A stretch of DNA of 64,000 nucleotides from contig OY756969.1 of assembly GCA_963580455.1 (NCBI GenBank), positions 12,744,760 to 12,808,759 of the forward strand, in the 5' to 3' direction. Positions 11,862-27,100 of the stretch are shown in pieces. Both the position numbers and the translations under genes were made by a program. The stretch comes from Euonymus europaeus. Its lineage: Eukaryota > Streptophyta > Magnoliopsida > Celastrales > Celastraceae. The notes below the pieces were generated by a model. That model was not told the origin of the DNA and did not search any database. It worked only from the letters and a program-made list of their open reading frames with translations. Numbering within the stretch: position 1 is the first letter of the stretch; each line of letters opens with the position of its first letter.

Positions 11862-14800
11862 CATAGAGAGAGTTGAGCAACTTCGGACTATCCAAGTTGC
11901 TCGGTGTACACTTTTTATTGTTCTCCAATGTAAAATATTACGAGTATAGGCTTGCAAGATTATTTCGATGCCAAAAAACCAACTTTCTATGACAAATTGA
12001 CAAAACCGTTAAAAGCTCCAACATAGAGAGAATCGAGCAACTTTGGACCATTCAAGTTGCTCGGGGTACACTTTTTATTGTTCTTCAATGTCAAATTCTG
12101 TGTATAAGCTTACTAGATTATTTAGTTGCCAAAACACCAACTTTCTATGACAAATGGATAAAACCGTTAAAAGCTCATCCATAGAGAGAGTTGAGCAATT
12201 TCAGACCATCAAAGTTGCTCGGTGTATACTTTTTATTGTTCTTCTATGTAAAATTCTACAAGTATAAAACTTGCTAGATTGTTTTGATGCGGAAACACAA
12301 ACTTTCTATGACAAATGGACAAAACCGTTAAAAGCTCCTCCATAGAGAGAGTTGAGCAACTTCTGACCATCAAAGTTGATAGGGGTACACTTTTTATTGT
12401 TTTTCTATGTCAAATTCTACGAGTATAAGCTTGCAAGATTATTTCGATGCCAATACACTAAGTTTCTATGATTAATGGACAAAACAGTTAAAAGGTCCTT
12501 CATAGAGAGAGTTGAGCAACTTCGGACCATGAAAGTTGCTCGGGGTACACTTTTTATTGTTCTTCTATGTGAAATTTTACGAGTATAAAGCTTCCAAGAT
12601 TATTTCGATGTCAAAAGAGCAAGTTTCTATGACAAATGGACAGAATCTTTAAAAGCTCCTTCGTAGTTAGAGTTGAGCAACTTCGGACCATCAAAGTTGC
12701 TCGGTGTACACTTTTTATTGTTCTTCTATGTGAAATTGTAAGAGTATAAGCTTCTTAGATTATTTTGATGTCAAAACAACAAGTTTCTATGACAAACGGA
12801 CAAAACAGTTAAAAGCTCTTTCATAGAGAGAGTTGAGCAACTTCGGACCATTAAAGTTGCTCGGGGTACACTTTTTATTGTTCTTCTATGTCAAATTCGA
12901 CAAGTATAAGCCCGCTAGATTATTTTGATGCGAAACACAAACTTTCTATGACAAATGGAAAAAACCGTTAAAAGCTCCTCCATAAAGAGAATTGAGCAAA
13001 TTCTGACCATCAAAGTTGCTCGGGGTACACTTTTTATTGTTCTTCTATGTCAAATTTTACGAGTATAAGCTTGCTAGACTATTTCGATGCCAATACACCA
13101 AGTTTCTATGATAAATGGACAAAACATTTAAAAGGTCCTTCATAGAGAGAGTTGAGCAACTTTGGACCATCCAAGTTGCTCGGGGTACACTTTTTATTGT
13201 TCTTCTATGTCAAATTCTGTGTATAAGCTTACTAGATTATTTAGTTGCCAAAACACCAACTTTCTATGACAAATGGACAAAACCGTTAAAAGCTCATCCA
13301 TAGAGAGAGTTGAGCAACTTCGGACTATCCAAGTTGCTCGGTGTACACTTTTTATTGTTCTCCTATGTGAAATTTTACGAGTATAAGCTTGCTAGATTAT
13401 TTAGATGCCAAAACACCAACTTTCTATGACAAGTGGACAAAACCTTTAAAAGCTCATCGATAAAGAGAGTTGAGCAACTTCGGACCATCAAAGTTGCTCG
13501 GTGTACACTTTTTATTGTTCTTCTATGTGAAATTCAACAAGTATAAAACTTGCTAGATTATTTTGATGCGGAAACACAAACTTTCTATGACAAATGGACA
13601 AAACCGTTAAAAGCTCCTCCATAGAGAGAGTTGAGCAATTTCGGACCATCAAAGTTGATAGGGGTACACTTTTTATTGTTCTTCTATGTCAAATTCTACG
13701 AGTATAAGCTTGCTAGATTATTTCGATGCCAATACACTAAGTTTCTATGATAAATGGACAAAACAGTTAAAAGGTCCTTTATAGAGAGAGTTGAGCAACT
13801 TCGGACCATGAAAGTTGCACGGGTTACACTTTTTATTGTTATTCTATGTGAAATTTTACGAGTATAAAGCTTCCTATATTATTTCGATGTCAAAAGAGCA
13901 ACTTTCTATGACAAATGGACAAAACCGTTAAAAGCCCCTTCGTAGAGAGAGTTGAGCAACTTCGGACCATCAAAGTTGCTCGGTGTACACTTTTTATTGT
14001 TCTTCTATGTGAAATTGTAAGAGTATAAGCTTCTTAGATTATTTTGATGTCAAAACAACAAGTTTCTATGACAAATGGACAAAACAGTTAAAAGCTCTTT
14101 CATAGAGAGAGTTGAGCAACTTCGGACCATTAAAGTTGCTCGGGGTACACCTTTTATTGTTCTTCTATGTCAAATTCGACAAGTATAAGCCCGCTAGATT
14201 ATTTTGATGCGGAATCACAAACTTTCTATGACAAATGGACAAAACCGTTAAAAGCTCCTCCATAAAGAGAGTTGAGCAAATTCTGACCATCAAAGTTGCT
14301 CGGGGAACACTTTTTATTGTTCTTCTATGTCAAATTCTACGAGTATAAGCTTGCTAGATTATTTCGATGCCAATACACCAAGTTTCTATGATAAATGGAC
14401 AAAACATTCAAAAGGTCCTTCATAGAGAGAGTTGAGCAACTTCGGACCATGAAAGTTGCTCGGGGTACACTTTTTATTGTTCTTCTATGTGAAATTTTAC
14501 GAGTATAAAAAGCTTCCCAGATTATTTCGATGTCAAAAGAGCAAGTTTCTATGACAAATGGACAAAACCGTTAAAAGCTCATCCATAGAGAGAGTTGAGC
14601 AACTTCGGACTATCCAAGTTGCTCGGTGTACACTTTTTATTGTTCTCCTATGTGAAATTTTACGAGTATAAGCTTGCTAGATTATTTAGATGCCAAAACA
14701 CCAACTTTCTATGACAATTGGACAAACCCTTTAAAAGCTCATCGATAGAGAGAGTTGAGCAACTTCGGATCATCAAAGCTGCTCGGTGTACACTTTTTAT

Positions 14801-17800
14801 TGTTCTTCTATGTGAAATTCAACAAGTATAAAACTTGCTAGATTATTTTGATGCGGAAACACAAACTTTCTATGACAAATGGAAAAAACCGTTAAAAGCT
14901 CCTCCATAGAGAGAGTTGAGCAATTTCGGACCATCAAAGTTGATAGGGGTACACTTTTTATTGTTCTTCTATGTCAAATTCTACGAGTATAAGCTTGCGA
15001 GATTATTTCGATGCCAATACACTAAGTTTCTATGATAAATGGACAAAACAGTTAAAAGGTCCTTTATAGAGAGAGTTGAGCAACTTCGGACCATGAAAGT
15101 TGCACGGGTTACACTTTTTATTGTTCTTCTATGTGAAATTTTACGAGTATAAAGCTTCCTAGATTATTTCGATGTCAAAAGAGCAACTTTCTATGACAAA
15201 TGGACAAAACCGTTAAAAGCCCCTTCGTAGAGAGAGTTGAGCAACTTCGGACCATGAAAGTTGCTCGGGGTACACTTTTTATTGTTCTTCTATTTGAAAT
15301 TTTACGAGTATAAAGCTTCCAAGATTATTTCGATGTCAAAGGAGCAAGTTTCTATGACAAAATGGACAAAACCTTTAAAAGCTCCTTCGTAGTTAGAGTT
15401 GAGCAACTTCGGACCATCAAAGTTGCTCGGTGTACACTTTTTATTGTTCTTCTATGTGAAATTGTAAGAGTATAAGCTTCTTAGATTATTTTGATGTCAA
15501 AACAACAAGTTTCTATGACAAATGGACAAAACAGTTAAAAGCTCTTTCATAGAGAGAGTTGAGCAACTTCGGACCATTAAAGTTGCTCGGGATACACTTT
15601 TTATTGTTCTTCTATGTCAAATTCGACAAGTATAAGCCCGCTAGATTATTTTGATGCGGAAACACAAACTTTCTATGACAAATGGACAAAACCGTTAAAA
15701 GCTCCTCCATAAACAGAGTTGAGCAAATTCTGACCATCAAAGTTGCTCGGGGTTCACTTTTTATTGTTCGTCTATGTCAAATTCTACGAGTATAAGCTTG
15801 CTAGATTATTTTGATGCCAATACACCAAGTTTCTATGATGAATGGACAAAACATTTAAAAGGTCCTTCATAGAGAGAGTTGAGCAACTTTGGACCATCCA
15901 AGTTGCTCGGGGTACACTTTTTATTGTTCTTCTATGTCAAATTCTGTGTATAAGCTTACTAGATTATTTAGTTGCCAAAACACCAACTTTCTATGACAAA
16001 TGGACAAAACCGTTAAAAGCTCATCCATAGAGATAGTTGAGCAACTTCGGACCATGAAAGTTGCTCAGTGTACACTTTTTATTGTTCTCCTATGTGAAAT
16101 TTTACGAGTATAAAGCTTGCTAGATTATTTAGATGCCAAAACACCAACTTTCTATGACAAGTGGACAAAACCTTTAAAAGCCACTTCGTAGAGAGAGTTG
16201 AGCAACTTCGGACCACGAAAGTTGCTCGGTGTACACTTTTTATTGTTCTCCTATGTGAAATTTTACGAGTGTAAGCTTGCAAGATTATTTCGATGCCAAA
16301 ATACCAACTTTCTATGACAAATGGACAAAACCGTTAAAAGCTCCAACATAGAGAGAGTCGAGCAACTTTGGACTATTTAAGTTGCTCGGGGTACACTTTT
16401 TATTGTTCTTCTATGTCAAATTCTACAAGTATAAAACTTGCTAGATTGTAAAGATGCGGAAACACAAACTTTCTATGACAAATGGACAAAACCGTTAAAA
16501 GCTCCTCCATAGAGAGAGTTGAGCAACTTCGGACCATCAATGTTGATAGGGGTACACTTTTTATTGTTTTTCTATGTCAAATTCTACGAGTATAAGCTTG
16601 CTAGATTATTTCGATTCCAATACACTAAGTTTCTATGATAAATGGACAAAACAGTTAAAAGGTCCTTCATAGAGAGAGTTGAGCAACTTCGGACCATGAA
16701 AGTTGCTCGGGGTACACTTTTTATTGTTCTTCTATGTGAAATTTTACGAGTATAAAGCTTCCAAGATTATTTCGATGTCAAAAGAGCAAGTTTCTATGAC
16801 AAAATGGACAAAACCTTTAAAAGCTCCTTCGTAGTTAGAGTTGAGCAACTTCAGACCATCAAAGTTGCTCGGTGTACACTTTTTATTGTTCTTCTATGTG
16901 AAATTGTAAGAGTATAAGCTTCTTAGATTATTTTGATGTCAAAACAACAAGTTTCTATGACAAATGGACAAAACAGTTAAAAGCTCTTTCATAGAGAGAG
17001 TTGAGCAACTTCGGACCATTAAAGTTGCTCGGGGTACACTTTTTATTGTTCTTCTATGTCAAATTCGACAAGTATAAGCCCGCTGGATTATTTTGATGCG
17101 GAATCACAAACTTTCTAAGACAAATGGACAAAACCGTTAAAAGCTCCTCCATAAAGAGAGTTGAGCAAATTCTGACCATCAAAGTTGCTCGGGGAACACT
17201 TTTTATTGTTCTTCTATGTCAAATTCTACGAGTCTAAGCTTGCTAGATTATTTCGATGCCAATACACCAAGTTTCTATGATAAATGGACAAAACATTCAA
17301 AAGGTCCTTCATAGAGAGATTTGAGCAACTTCGGACCATGAAAGTTGCTCGAGGTACACTTTTTATTGTTCTTCTATATGAAATTTTACGAGTATAAAGC
17401 TTCCTAGATTATTTCGATGTCAAAAGAGCAAGTTTCTATGACAAATGGACAAAACCGTTAAAAGCTCATCCATAGAGAGAGTTGAGCAACTTCGGACTAT
17501 CCAAGTTGCTCGGTGTACACTTTTTATTGTTCTCCTATGTGAAATTTTACGAGTATAAGCTTGCTAGATTATTTAGATGTCAAAACACCAACTTTCTATG
17601 ACAATTGGACAAAACCTTTAAAAGCTCATCGATAGAGAGAGTTGAGCAACTTCGGACCATCAAAGTTGATAGGGGTACACTTTTTATTGTTTTTCTATGT
17701 CAAATTCTACGAGTATAAGCTTGCTAGATTATTTCGATTCCAATACACTAAGTTTCTATGATAAATGGACAAAACAGTTAAAAGGTCCTTCATAGAGAGA

Positions 17801-20800
17801 GTTGAGCAACTTCGGACCATGAAAGTTGCTCGGGGTACACTTTTTATTGTTCTTCTATGTGAAATTTTACGAGTATAAAGCTTCCAAGATTATTTCGATG
17901 TCAAAAGAGCAAGTTTCTATGACAAAATGGACAAAACCTTTAAAAGCTCCTTCGTAGTTAGAGTTGAGCAACTTCAGACCATCAAAGTTGCTCGGTGTAC
18001 ACTTTTTATTGTTCTTCTATGTGAAATTGTAAGAGTATAAGCTTCTTAGATTATTTTGATGTCAAAACAACAAGTTTCTATGACAAATGGACAAAACAGT
18101 TAAAAGCTCTTTCATAGAGAGAGTTGAGCAATTTCGGACCATTAAAGTTGCTCGGGGTACACTTTTTATTGTTCTTCTATGTCAAATTCGACAAGTATAA
18201 GCCCGCTGGATTATTTTGATGCGGAATCACAAACTTTCTAAGACAAATGGACAAAACCGTTAAAAGCTCCTCCATAAAGAGAGTTGAGCAAATTCTGACC
18301 ATCAAAGTTGCTCGGGGAACACTTTTTATTGTTCTTCTATGTCAAATTCTACGAGTCTAAGCTTGCTAGATTATTTCGATGCCAATACACCAAGTTTCTA
18401 TGATAAATGGACAAAACATTCAAAAGGTCCTTCATAGAGAGATTTGAGCAACTTCGGACCATGAAAGTTGCTCGAGGTACACTTTTTATTGTTCTTCTAT
18501 GTGAAATTTTACGAGTATAAAGCTTCCTAGATTATTTCGATGTCAAAAGAGCAAGTTTCTATGACAAATGGACAAAACCGTTAAAAGCTCATCCATAGAG
18601 AGAGTTGAGCAACTTCGGACTATCCAAGTTGCTCGGTGTACACTTTTTATTGTTCTCCTATGTGAAATTTTACGAGTATAAGCTTGCTAGATTATTTAGA
18701 TGCCAAAACACCAACTTTCTATGACAATTGGACAAAACCTTTAAAAGCTCATCGATAGAGAGAGTTGAGCAACTTCGGACCATCAAAGTTGCTCGGGGTA
18801 CACTTTTTATTTTTCTTCTATGTGAAATTTTACGAGTATAAAGCTTCCAAGTTTATTTCGATGTCAAAAGAGCAAGTTTCTATGACAAAATGGACAAAAC
18901 CTTTAAAAGCTCATTCGTAGTTAGAGTTGAGCAACTTCGGACCATCAAAGTTGCTCGGTGTACACTTTTTATTGTTCTTCTATGTGAAATTGTAAGAGTA
19001 TAAGCTTCTTAGATTATTTTGATGTCAAAACAACAAGTTTCTATGACAAATGGACAAAACAGTTAAAAGCTCTTTCATAGAGAGAGTTGAGCAACTTCGG
19101 ACCATTAAAGTTGCTCGGGGTACACTTTTTATTGTTCTTCTATGTCAAATTCGACAAGTATAAGCCCGCTAGATTATTTTGATGCGGAAACACAAACTTT
19201 CTATGACAAATGGACAAAACCGTTAAAAGCTCCTCCATAAAGAGAGTTGAGCAAATTCTGACCATCAAAGTTGCTCGAGGTACACTTTTTATTGTTCTTC
19301 TATGTCAAATTCTACGAGTAATAAGCTTGCTAGATTATTTCGATGCCAATACACCAAGTTTCTATGACAAATGGACAAAACCGTTAAAAGGTCCTCCATA
19401 GAGAGAGTTGAGCAACTTCGGACCATCAAAGTTGATAGGGGTACACTTTTTATTGTTCTTCTATGTCAAATTCTACGAGTATAAGCTTGCTAGATTATTT
19501 AGTTGCCAAAACACCAACTTTCTATGACAAATGGACAAAACCGTTAAAAGCTCATCCATAGAGAGAGTTGAGCAACTTCGGACTATCCAAGTTGCTCGGT
19601 GTACACTTTTTATTGTTCTCCTATGTGAAATTTTACGAGTATAAGCTTGCTAGATTATTTAGATGCCAAAACACCAACTTTCTATGACAAGTGGACAAAA
19701 CCTTTAAAAGCTCATCGATAAAGAGAGTTGAGCAACTTCGGATCATCAAAGTTGCTCGGTGTACACTTTTTATTGTTCTTCTATGTGAAATTTTACGAGT
19801 ATAAAACTTGCTAGATTATTTTGATGCGGAAACACAAACTTTCTATGACAAATGGACAAAACCGTTAAAAGCTCCTCCATAGAGAGAGTTGAGCAATTTC
19901 GGACCATCGAAGTTGATAGGGGTACACTTTTTATTGTTCTTCTATGTCAAATTCTACGAGTATAAGCTTGCCAGATTATTTCGATGCCAATACACTAAGT
20001 TTCTATGATAAATGGACAAAACAGTTAAAAGGTCCTTTATAGAGAGAGTTGAACAACTTCGGACCATGAAAGTTGCACGGGTTACACTTTTTATTGTTCT
20101 CCTATGTGAAATTTTACGAGTATAAGCTTGCAAGATTATTTCGATGCCAAAATACCAACTTTCTATGACAAATGGACAAAACCGTTAAAAGCTCCAACAT
20201 AGAGAGAGTCGAGCAACTTTGGACCATTTAAGTTGCTCGGGGTACACTTTTTATTGTTCTTCTATGTCAAATTCTACAAGTATAAAACTTGCTAGATTGT
20301 ATTGATGCGGAAACACAAACTTTCTATGACAAATGGACAAAACCGTTAAAAGCTCCTCCATAGAGAGAGTTGAGCAACTTCGGACCATCAAAGTTGATAG
20401 GGGTACACTTTTTATTGTTTTTCTATGTCAAATTCTACGAGTATAAGCTTGCTAGATTATTTCGATTCCAATACACTAAGTTTCTATGATAAATGGACAA
20501 AACAGTTAAAAGGTCCTTCATAGAGAGAGTTGAGCAACTTCGGACCATGAAAGTTGCTCGGTGTACACTTTTTATTGTTCTTCTATGTGAAATTTTACGA
20601 GTATAAAGCTTCCAAGATTATTTCGATGTCAAAAGAGCAAGTTTCTATGACAAAATTGACAAAACCTTTAAAAGCTCCTTCGTAGTTAGAGTTGAGCAAC
20701 TTCGGACCATCAAAGTTGCTCGGTGTACACTTTTTATTGTTCTTCTATGTGAAATTGTAAGAGTATAAGCTTCTTAGATTATTTTGATGTCAAAACAACA

Positions 20801-21161
20801 AGTTTCTATGACAAATGGACAAAACAGTTAAAAGCTCTTTCACAGAGAGAGTTGAGCAACTTCGGACCATTAAAGTTGCTCGGGGTACACTTTTTATTGT
20901 TCTTCTATGTCAAATTCGACAAGTATAAGCCCGCTAGATTATTTTGATGCGGAAACACAAACTTTCTATGATAAATGGACAAAACATTCAAAAGGTCCTT
21001 CATAGAGAGATTTGAGCAACTTCGGACCATGAAAGTTGCTCGAGGTACACTTTTTATTGTTCTTCTATGTGAAATTTTACGAGTATAAAGCTTCCTAGAT
21101 TATTTCGATGTCAAAAGAGCAAGTTTCTATGACAAATGGACAAAACCGTTAAAAGCTCATC
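11862..21161. repeat. A2: full 9.3 kb HOR unit (9300 bp, ~58 monomers)
   Basis: This unit is collinear with A1 (shift 9297-9300) and with A3 (shift 9300) up to about 27.1 kb. Compared with A3 I noticed only about ten single-base differences over the first ~5.8 kb, for example at 15753, 15770, 16034 and 16271. It shares with A3 a two-base insertion (tataaaaagctt near 14506 and 23806) that A1 lacks, so A2 and A3 are sister copies. It contains the seven-monomer duplication at 16508-18753. Confidence 0.8.
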
Positions 21162-24100
21162 CATAGAGAGAGTTGAGCAACTTCGGACTATCCAAGTTGC
21201 TCGGTGTACACTTTTTATTGTTCTCCAATGTAAAATATTACGAGTATAGGCTTGCAAGATTATTTCGATGCCAAAAAACCAACTTTCTATGACAAATTGA
21301 CAAAACCGTTAAAAGCTCCAACATAGAGAGAATCGAGCAACTTTGGACCATTCAAGTTGCTCGGGGTACACTTTTTATTGTTCTTCAATGTCAAATTCTG
21401 TGTATAAGCTTACTAGATTATTTAGTTGCCAAAACACCAACTTTCTATGACAAATGGATAAAACCGTTAAAAGCTCATCCATAGAGAGAGTTGAGCAATT
21501 TCAGACCATCAAAGTTGCTCGGTGTATACTTTTTATTGTTCTTCTATGTAAAATTCTACAAGTATAAAACTTGCTAGATTGTTTTGATGCGGAAACACAA
21601 ACTTTCTATGACAAATGGACAAAACCGTTAAAAGCTCCTCCATAGAGAGAGTTGAGCAACTTCTGACCATCAAAGTTGATAGGGGTACACTTTTTATTGT
21701 TTTTCTATGTCAAATTCTACGAGTATAAGCTTGCAAGATTATTTCGATGCCAATACACTAAGTTTCTATGATTAATGGACAAAACAGTTAAAAGGTCCTT
21801 CATAGAGAGAGTTGAGCAACTTCGGACCATGAAAGTTGCTCGGGGTACACTTTTTATTGTTCTTCTATGTGAAATTTTACGAGTATAAAGCTTCCAAGAT
21901 TATTTCGATGTCAAAAGAGCAAGTTTCTATGACAAATGGACAGAATCTTTAAAAGCTCCTTCGTAGTTAGAGTTGAGCAACTTCGGACCATCAAAGTTGC
22001 TCGGTGTACACTTTTTATTGTTCTTCTATGTGAAATTGTAAGAGTATAAGCTTCTTAGATTATTTTGATGTCAAAACAACAAGTTTCTATGACAAACGGA
22101 CAAAACAGTTAAAAGCTCTTTCATAGAGAGAGTTGAGCAACTTCGGACCATTAAAGTTGCTCGGGGTACACTTTTTATTGTTCTTCTATGTCAAATTCGA
22201 CAAGTATAAGCCCGCTAGATTATTTTGATGCGAAACACAAACTTTCTATGACAAATGGAAAAAACCGTTAAAAGCTCCTCCATAAAGAGAATTGAGCAAA
22301 TTCTGACCATCAAAGTTGCTCGGGGTACACTTTTTATTGTTCTTCTATGTCAAATTTTACGAGTATAAGCTTGCTAGACTATTTCGATGCCAATACACCA
22401 AGTTTCTATGATAAATGGACAAAACATTTAAAAGGTCCTTCATAGAGAGAGTTGAGCAACTTTGGACCATCCAAGTTGCTCGGGGTACACTTTTTATTGT
22501 TCTTCTATGTCAAATTCTGTGTATAAGCTTACTAGATTATTTAGTTGCCAAAACACCAACTTTCTATGACAAATGGACAAAACCGTTAAAAGCTCATCCA
22601 TAGAGAGAGTTGAGCAACTTCGGACTATCCAAGTTGCTCGGTGTACACTTTTTATTGTTCTCCTATGTGAAATTTTACGAGTATAAGCTTGCTAGATTAT
22701 TTAGATGCCAAAACACCAACTTTCTATGACAAGTGGACAAAACCTTTAAAAGCTCATCGATAAAGAGAGTTGAGCAACTTCGGACCATCAAAGTTGCTCG
22801 GTGTACACTTTTTATTGTTCTTCTATGTGAAATTCAACAAGTATAAAACTTGCTAGATTATTTTGATGCGGAAACACAAACTTTCTATGACAAATGGACA
22901 AAACCGTTAAAAGCTCCTCCATAGAGAGAGTTGAGCAATTTCGGACCATCAAAGTTGATAGGGGTACACTTTTTATTGTTCTTCTATGTCAAATTCTACG
23001 AGTATAAGCTTGCTAGATTATTTCGATGCCAATACACTAAGTTTCTATGATAAATGGACAAAACAGTTAAAAGGTCCTTTATAGAGAGAGTTGAGCAACT
23101 TCGGACCATGAAAGTTGCACGGGTTACACTTTTTATTGTTATTCTATGTGAAATTTTACGAGTATAAAGCTTCCTATATTATTTCGATGTCAAAAGAGCA
23201 ACTTTCTATGACAAATGGACAAAACCGTTAAAAGCCCCTTCGTAGAGAGAGTTGAGCAACTTCGGACCATCAAAGTTGCTCGGTGTACACTTTTTATTGT
23301 TCTTCTATGTGAAATTGTAAGAGTATAAGCTTCTTAGATTATTTTGATGTCAAAACAACAAGTTTCTATGACAAATGGACAAAACAGTTAAAAGCTCTTT
23401 CATAGAGAGAGTTGAGCAACTTCGGACCATTAAAGTTGCTCGGGGTACACCTTTTATTGTTCTTCTATGTCAAATTCGACAAGTATAAGCCCGCTAGATT
23501 ATTTTGATGCGGAATCACAAACTTTCTATGACAAATGGACAAAACCGTTAAAAGCTCCTCCATAAAGAGAGTTGAGCAAATTCTGACCATCAAAGTTGCT
23601 CGGGGAACACTTTTTATTGTTCTTCTATGTCAAATTCTACGAGTATAAGCTTGCTAGATTATTTCGATGCCAATACACCAAGTTTCTATGATAAATGGAC
23701 AAAACATTCAAAAGGTCCTTCATAGAGAGAGTTGAGCAACTTCGGACCATGAAAGTTGCTCGGGGTACACTTTTTATTGTTCTTCTATGTGAAATTTTAC
23801 GAGTATAAAAAGCTTCCCAGATTATTTCGATGTCAAAAGAGCAAGTTTCTATGACAAATGGACAAAACCGTTAAAAGCTCATCCATAGAGAGAGTTGAGC
23901 AACTTCGGACTATCCAAGTTGCTCGGTGTACACTTTTTATTGTTCTCCTATGTGAAATTTTACGAGTATAAGCTTGCTAGATTATTTAGATGCCAAAACA
24001 CCAACTTTCTATGACAATTGGACAAACCCTTTAAAAGCTCATCGATAGAGAGAGTTGAGCAACTTCGGATCATCAAAGCTGCTCGGTGTACACTTTTTAT

Positions 24101-27100
24101 TGTTCTTCTATGTGAAATTCAACAAGTATAAAACTTGCTAGATTATTTTGATGCGGAAACACAAACTTTCTATGACAAATGGAAAAAACCGTTAAAAGCT
24201 CCTCCATAGAGAGAGTTGAGCAATTTCGGACCATCAAAGTTGATAGGGGTACACTTTTTATTGTTCTTCTATGTCAAATTCTACGAGTATAAGCTTGCGA
24301 GATTATTTCGATGCCAATACACTAAGTTTCTATGATAAATGGACAAAACAGTTAAAAGGTCCTTTATAGAGAGAGTTGAGCAACTTCGGACCATGAAAGT
24401 TGCACGGGTTACACTTTTTATTGTTCTTCTATGTGAAATTTTACGAGTATAAAGCTTCCTAGATTATTTCGATGTCAAAAGAGCAACTTTCTATGACAAA
24501 TGGACAAAACCGTTAAAAGCCCCTTCGTAGAGAGAGTTGAGCAACTTCGGACCATGAAAGTTGCTCGGGGTACACTTTTTATTGTTCTTCTATTTGAAAT
24601 TTTACGAGTATAAAGCTTCCAAGATTATTTCGATGTCAAAGGAGCAAGTTTCTATGACAAAATGGACAAAACCTTTAAAAGCTCCTTCGTAGTTAGAGTT
24701 GAGCAACTTCGGACCATCAAAGTTGCTCGGTGTACACTTTTTATTGTTCTTCTATGTGAAATTGTAAGAGTATAAGCTTCTTAGATTATTTTGATGTCAA
24801 AACAACAAGTTTCTATGACAAATGGACAAAACAGTTAAAAGCTCTTTCATAGAGAGAGTTGAGCAACTTCGGACCATTAAAGTTGCTCGGGATACACTTT
24901 TTATTGTTCTTCTATGTCAAATTCGACAAGTATAAGCCCGCTAGATTATTTTGATGCGGAAACACAAACTTTCTATGACAAATGGACAAAACCGTTAAAA
25001 GCTCCTCCATAAACAGAGTTGAGCAAATTCTGACCATCAAAGTTGCTCGGGGTACACTTTTTATTGTTCTTCTATGTCAAATTCTACGAGTATAAGCTTG
25101 CTAGATTATTTTGATGCCAATACACCAAGTTTCTATGATGAATGGACAAAACATTTAAAAGGTCCTTCATAGAGAGAGTTGAGCAACTTTGGACCATCCA
25201 AGTTGCTCGGGGTACACTTTTTATTGTTCTTCTATGTCAAATTCTTTGTATAAGCTTACTAGATTATTTAGTTGCCAAAACACCAACTTTCTATGACAAA
25301 TGGACAAAACCGTTAAAAGCTCATCCATAGAGAGAGTTGAGCAACTTCGGACCATGAAAGTTGCTCAGTGTACACTTTTTATTGTTCTCCTATGTGAAAT
25401 TTTACGAGTATAAAGCTTGCTAGATTATTTAGATGCCAAAACACCAATTTTCTATGACAAGTGGACAAAACCTTTAAAAGCCACTTCGTAGAGAGAGTTG
25501 AGCAACTTCGGACCACGAAAGTTGCTCGGTGTACACTTTTTATTGTTCTCCTATGTGAAATTTTACGAGTATAAGCTTGCAAGATTATTTCGATGCCAAA
25601 ATACCAACTTTCTATGACAAATGGACAAAACCGTTAAAAGCTCCAACATAGAGAGAGTCGAGCAACTTTGGACTATTTAAGTTGCTCGGGGTACACTTTT
25701 TATTGTTCTTCTATGTCAAATTCTACAAGTATAAAACTTGCTAGATTGTAAAGATGCGGAAACACAAACTTTCTATGACAAATGGACAAAACCGTTAAAA
25801 GCTCCTCCATAGAGAGAGTTGAGCAACTTCGGACCATCAATGTTGATAGGGGTACACTTTTTATTGTTTTTCTATGTCAAATTCTACGAGTATAAGCTTG
25901 CTAGATTATTTCGATGCCAATACACTAAGTTTCTATGATAAATGGACAAAACAGTTAAAAGGTCCTTCATAGAGAGAGTTGAGCAACTTCGGACCATGAA
26001 AGTTGCTCGGGGTACACTTTTTATTGTTCTTCTATGTGAAATTTTACGAGTATAAAGCTTCCAAGATTATTTCGATGTCAAAAGAGCAAGTTTCTATGAC
26101 AAAATGGACAAAACCTTTAAAAGCTCCTTCGTAGTTAGAGTTGAGCAACTTCAGACCATCAAAGTTGCTCGGTGTACACTTTTTATTGTTCTTCTATGTG
26201 AAATTGTAAGAGTATAAGCTTCTTAGATTATTTTGATGTCAAAACAACAAGTTTCTATGACAAATGGACAAAACAGTTAAAAGCTCTTTCATAGAGAGAG
26301 TTGAGCAACTTCGGACCATTAAAGTTGCTCGGGGTACACTTTTTATTGTTCTTCTATGTCAAATTCGACAAGTATAAGCCCGCTGGATTATTTTGATGCG
26401 GAATCACAAACTTTCTAAGACAAATGGACAAAACCGTTAAAAGCTCCTCCATAAAGAGAGTTGAGCAAATTCTGACCATCAAAGTTGTTCGGGGAACACT
26501 TTTTATTGTTCTTCTATGTCAAATTCTACGAGTCTAAGCTTGCTAGATTATTTCGATGCCAATACACCAAGTTTCTATGATAAATGGACAAAACATTCAA
26601 AAGGTCCTTCATAGAGAGATTTGAGCAACTTCGGACCATGAAAGTTGCTCGAGGTACACTTTTTATTGTTCTTCTATGTGAAATTTTACGAGTATAAAGC
26701 TTCCTAGATTATTTCGATGTCAAAAGAGCAAGTTTCTATGACAAATGGACAAAACCGTTAAAAGCTCATCCATAGAGAGAGTTGAGCAACTTCGGACTAT
26801 CCAAGTTGCTCGGTGTACACTTTTTATTGTTCTCCTATGTGAAATTTTACGAGTATAAGCTTGCTAGATTATTTAGATGCCAAAACACCAACTTTCTATG
26901 ACAATTGGACAAAACCTTTAAAAGCTCATCGATAGAGAGAGTTGAGCAACTTCGGACCATCAAAGTTGATAGGGGTACACTTTTTATTGTTTTTCTATGT
27001 CAAATTCTACGAGTATAAGCTTGCTAGATTATTTCGATTCCAATACACTAAGTTTCTATGATAAATGGACAAAACAGTTAAAAGGTCCTTCATAGAGAGA

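Noticed and set aside
16079..16282. Recurring 67 codon open frame beginning MQAYTRK on the - strand (also at 25379, 29872, 31477, 40300, 57767, 63699)
   Set aside because: It is the antisense of the same satellite monomers and copies with the HOR period, as expected for fortuitous frames. Substitutions between copies follow the DNA subtypes and show no sign of coding constraint.
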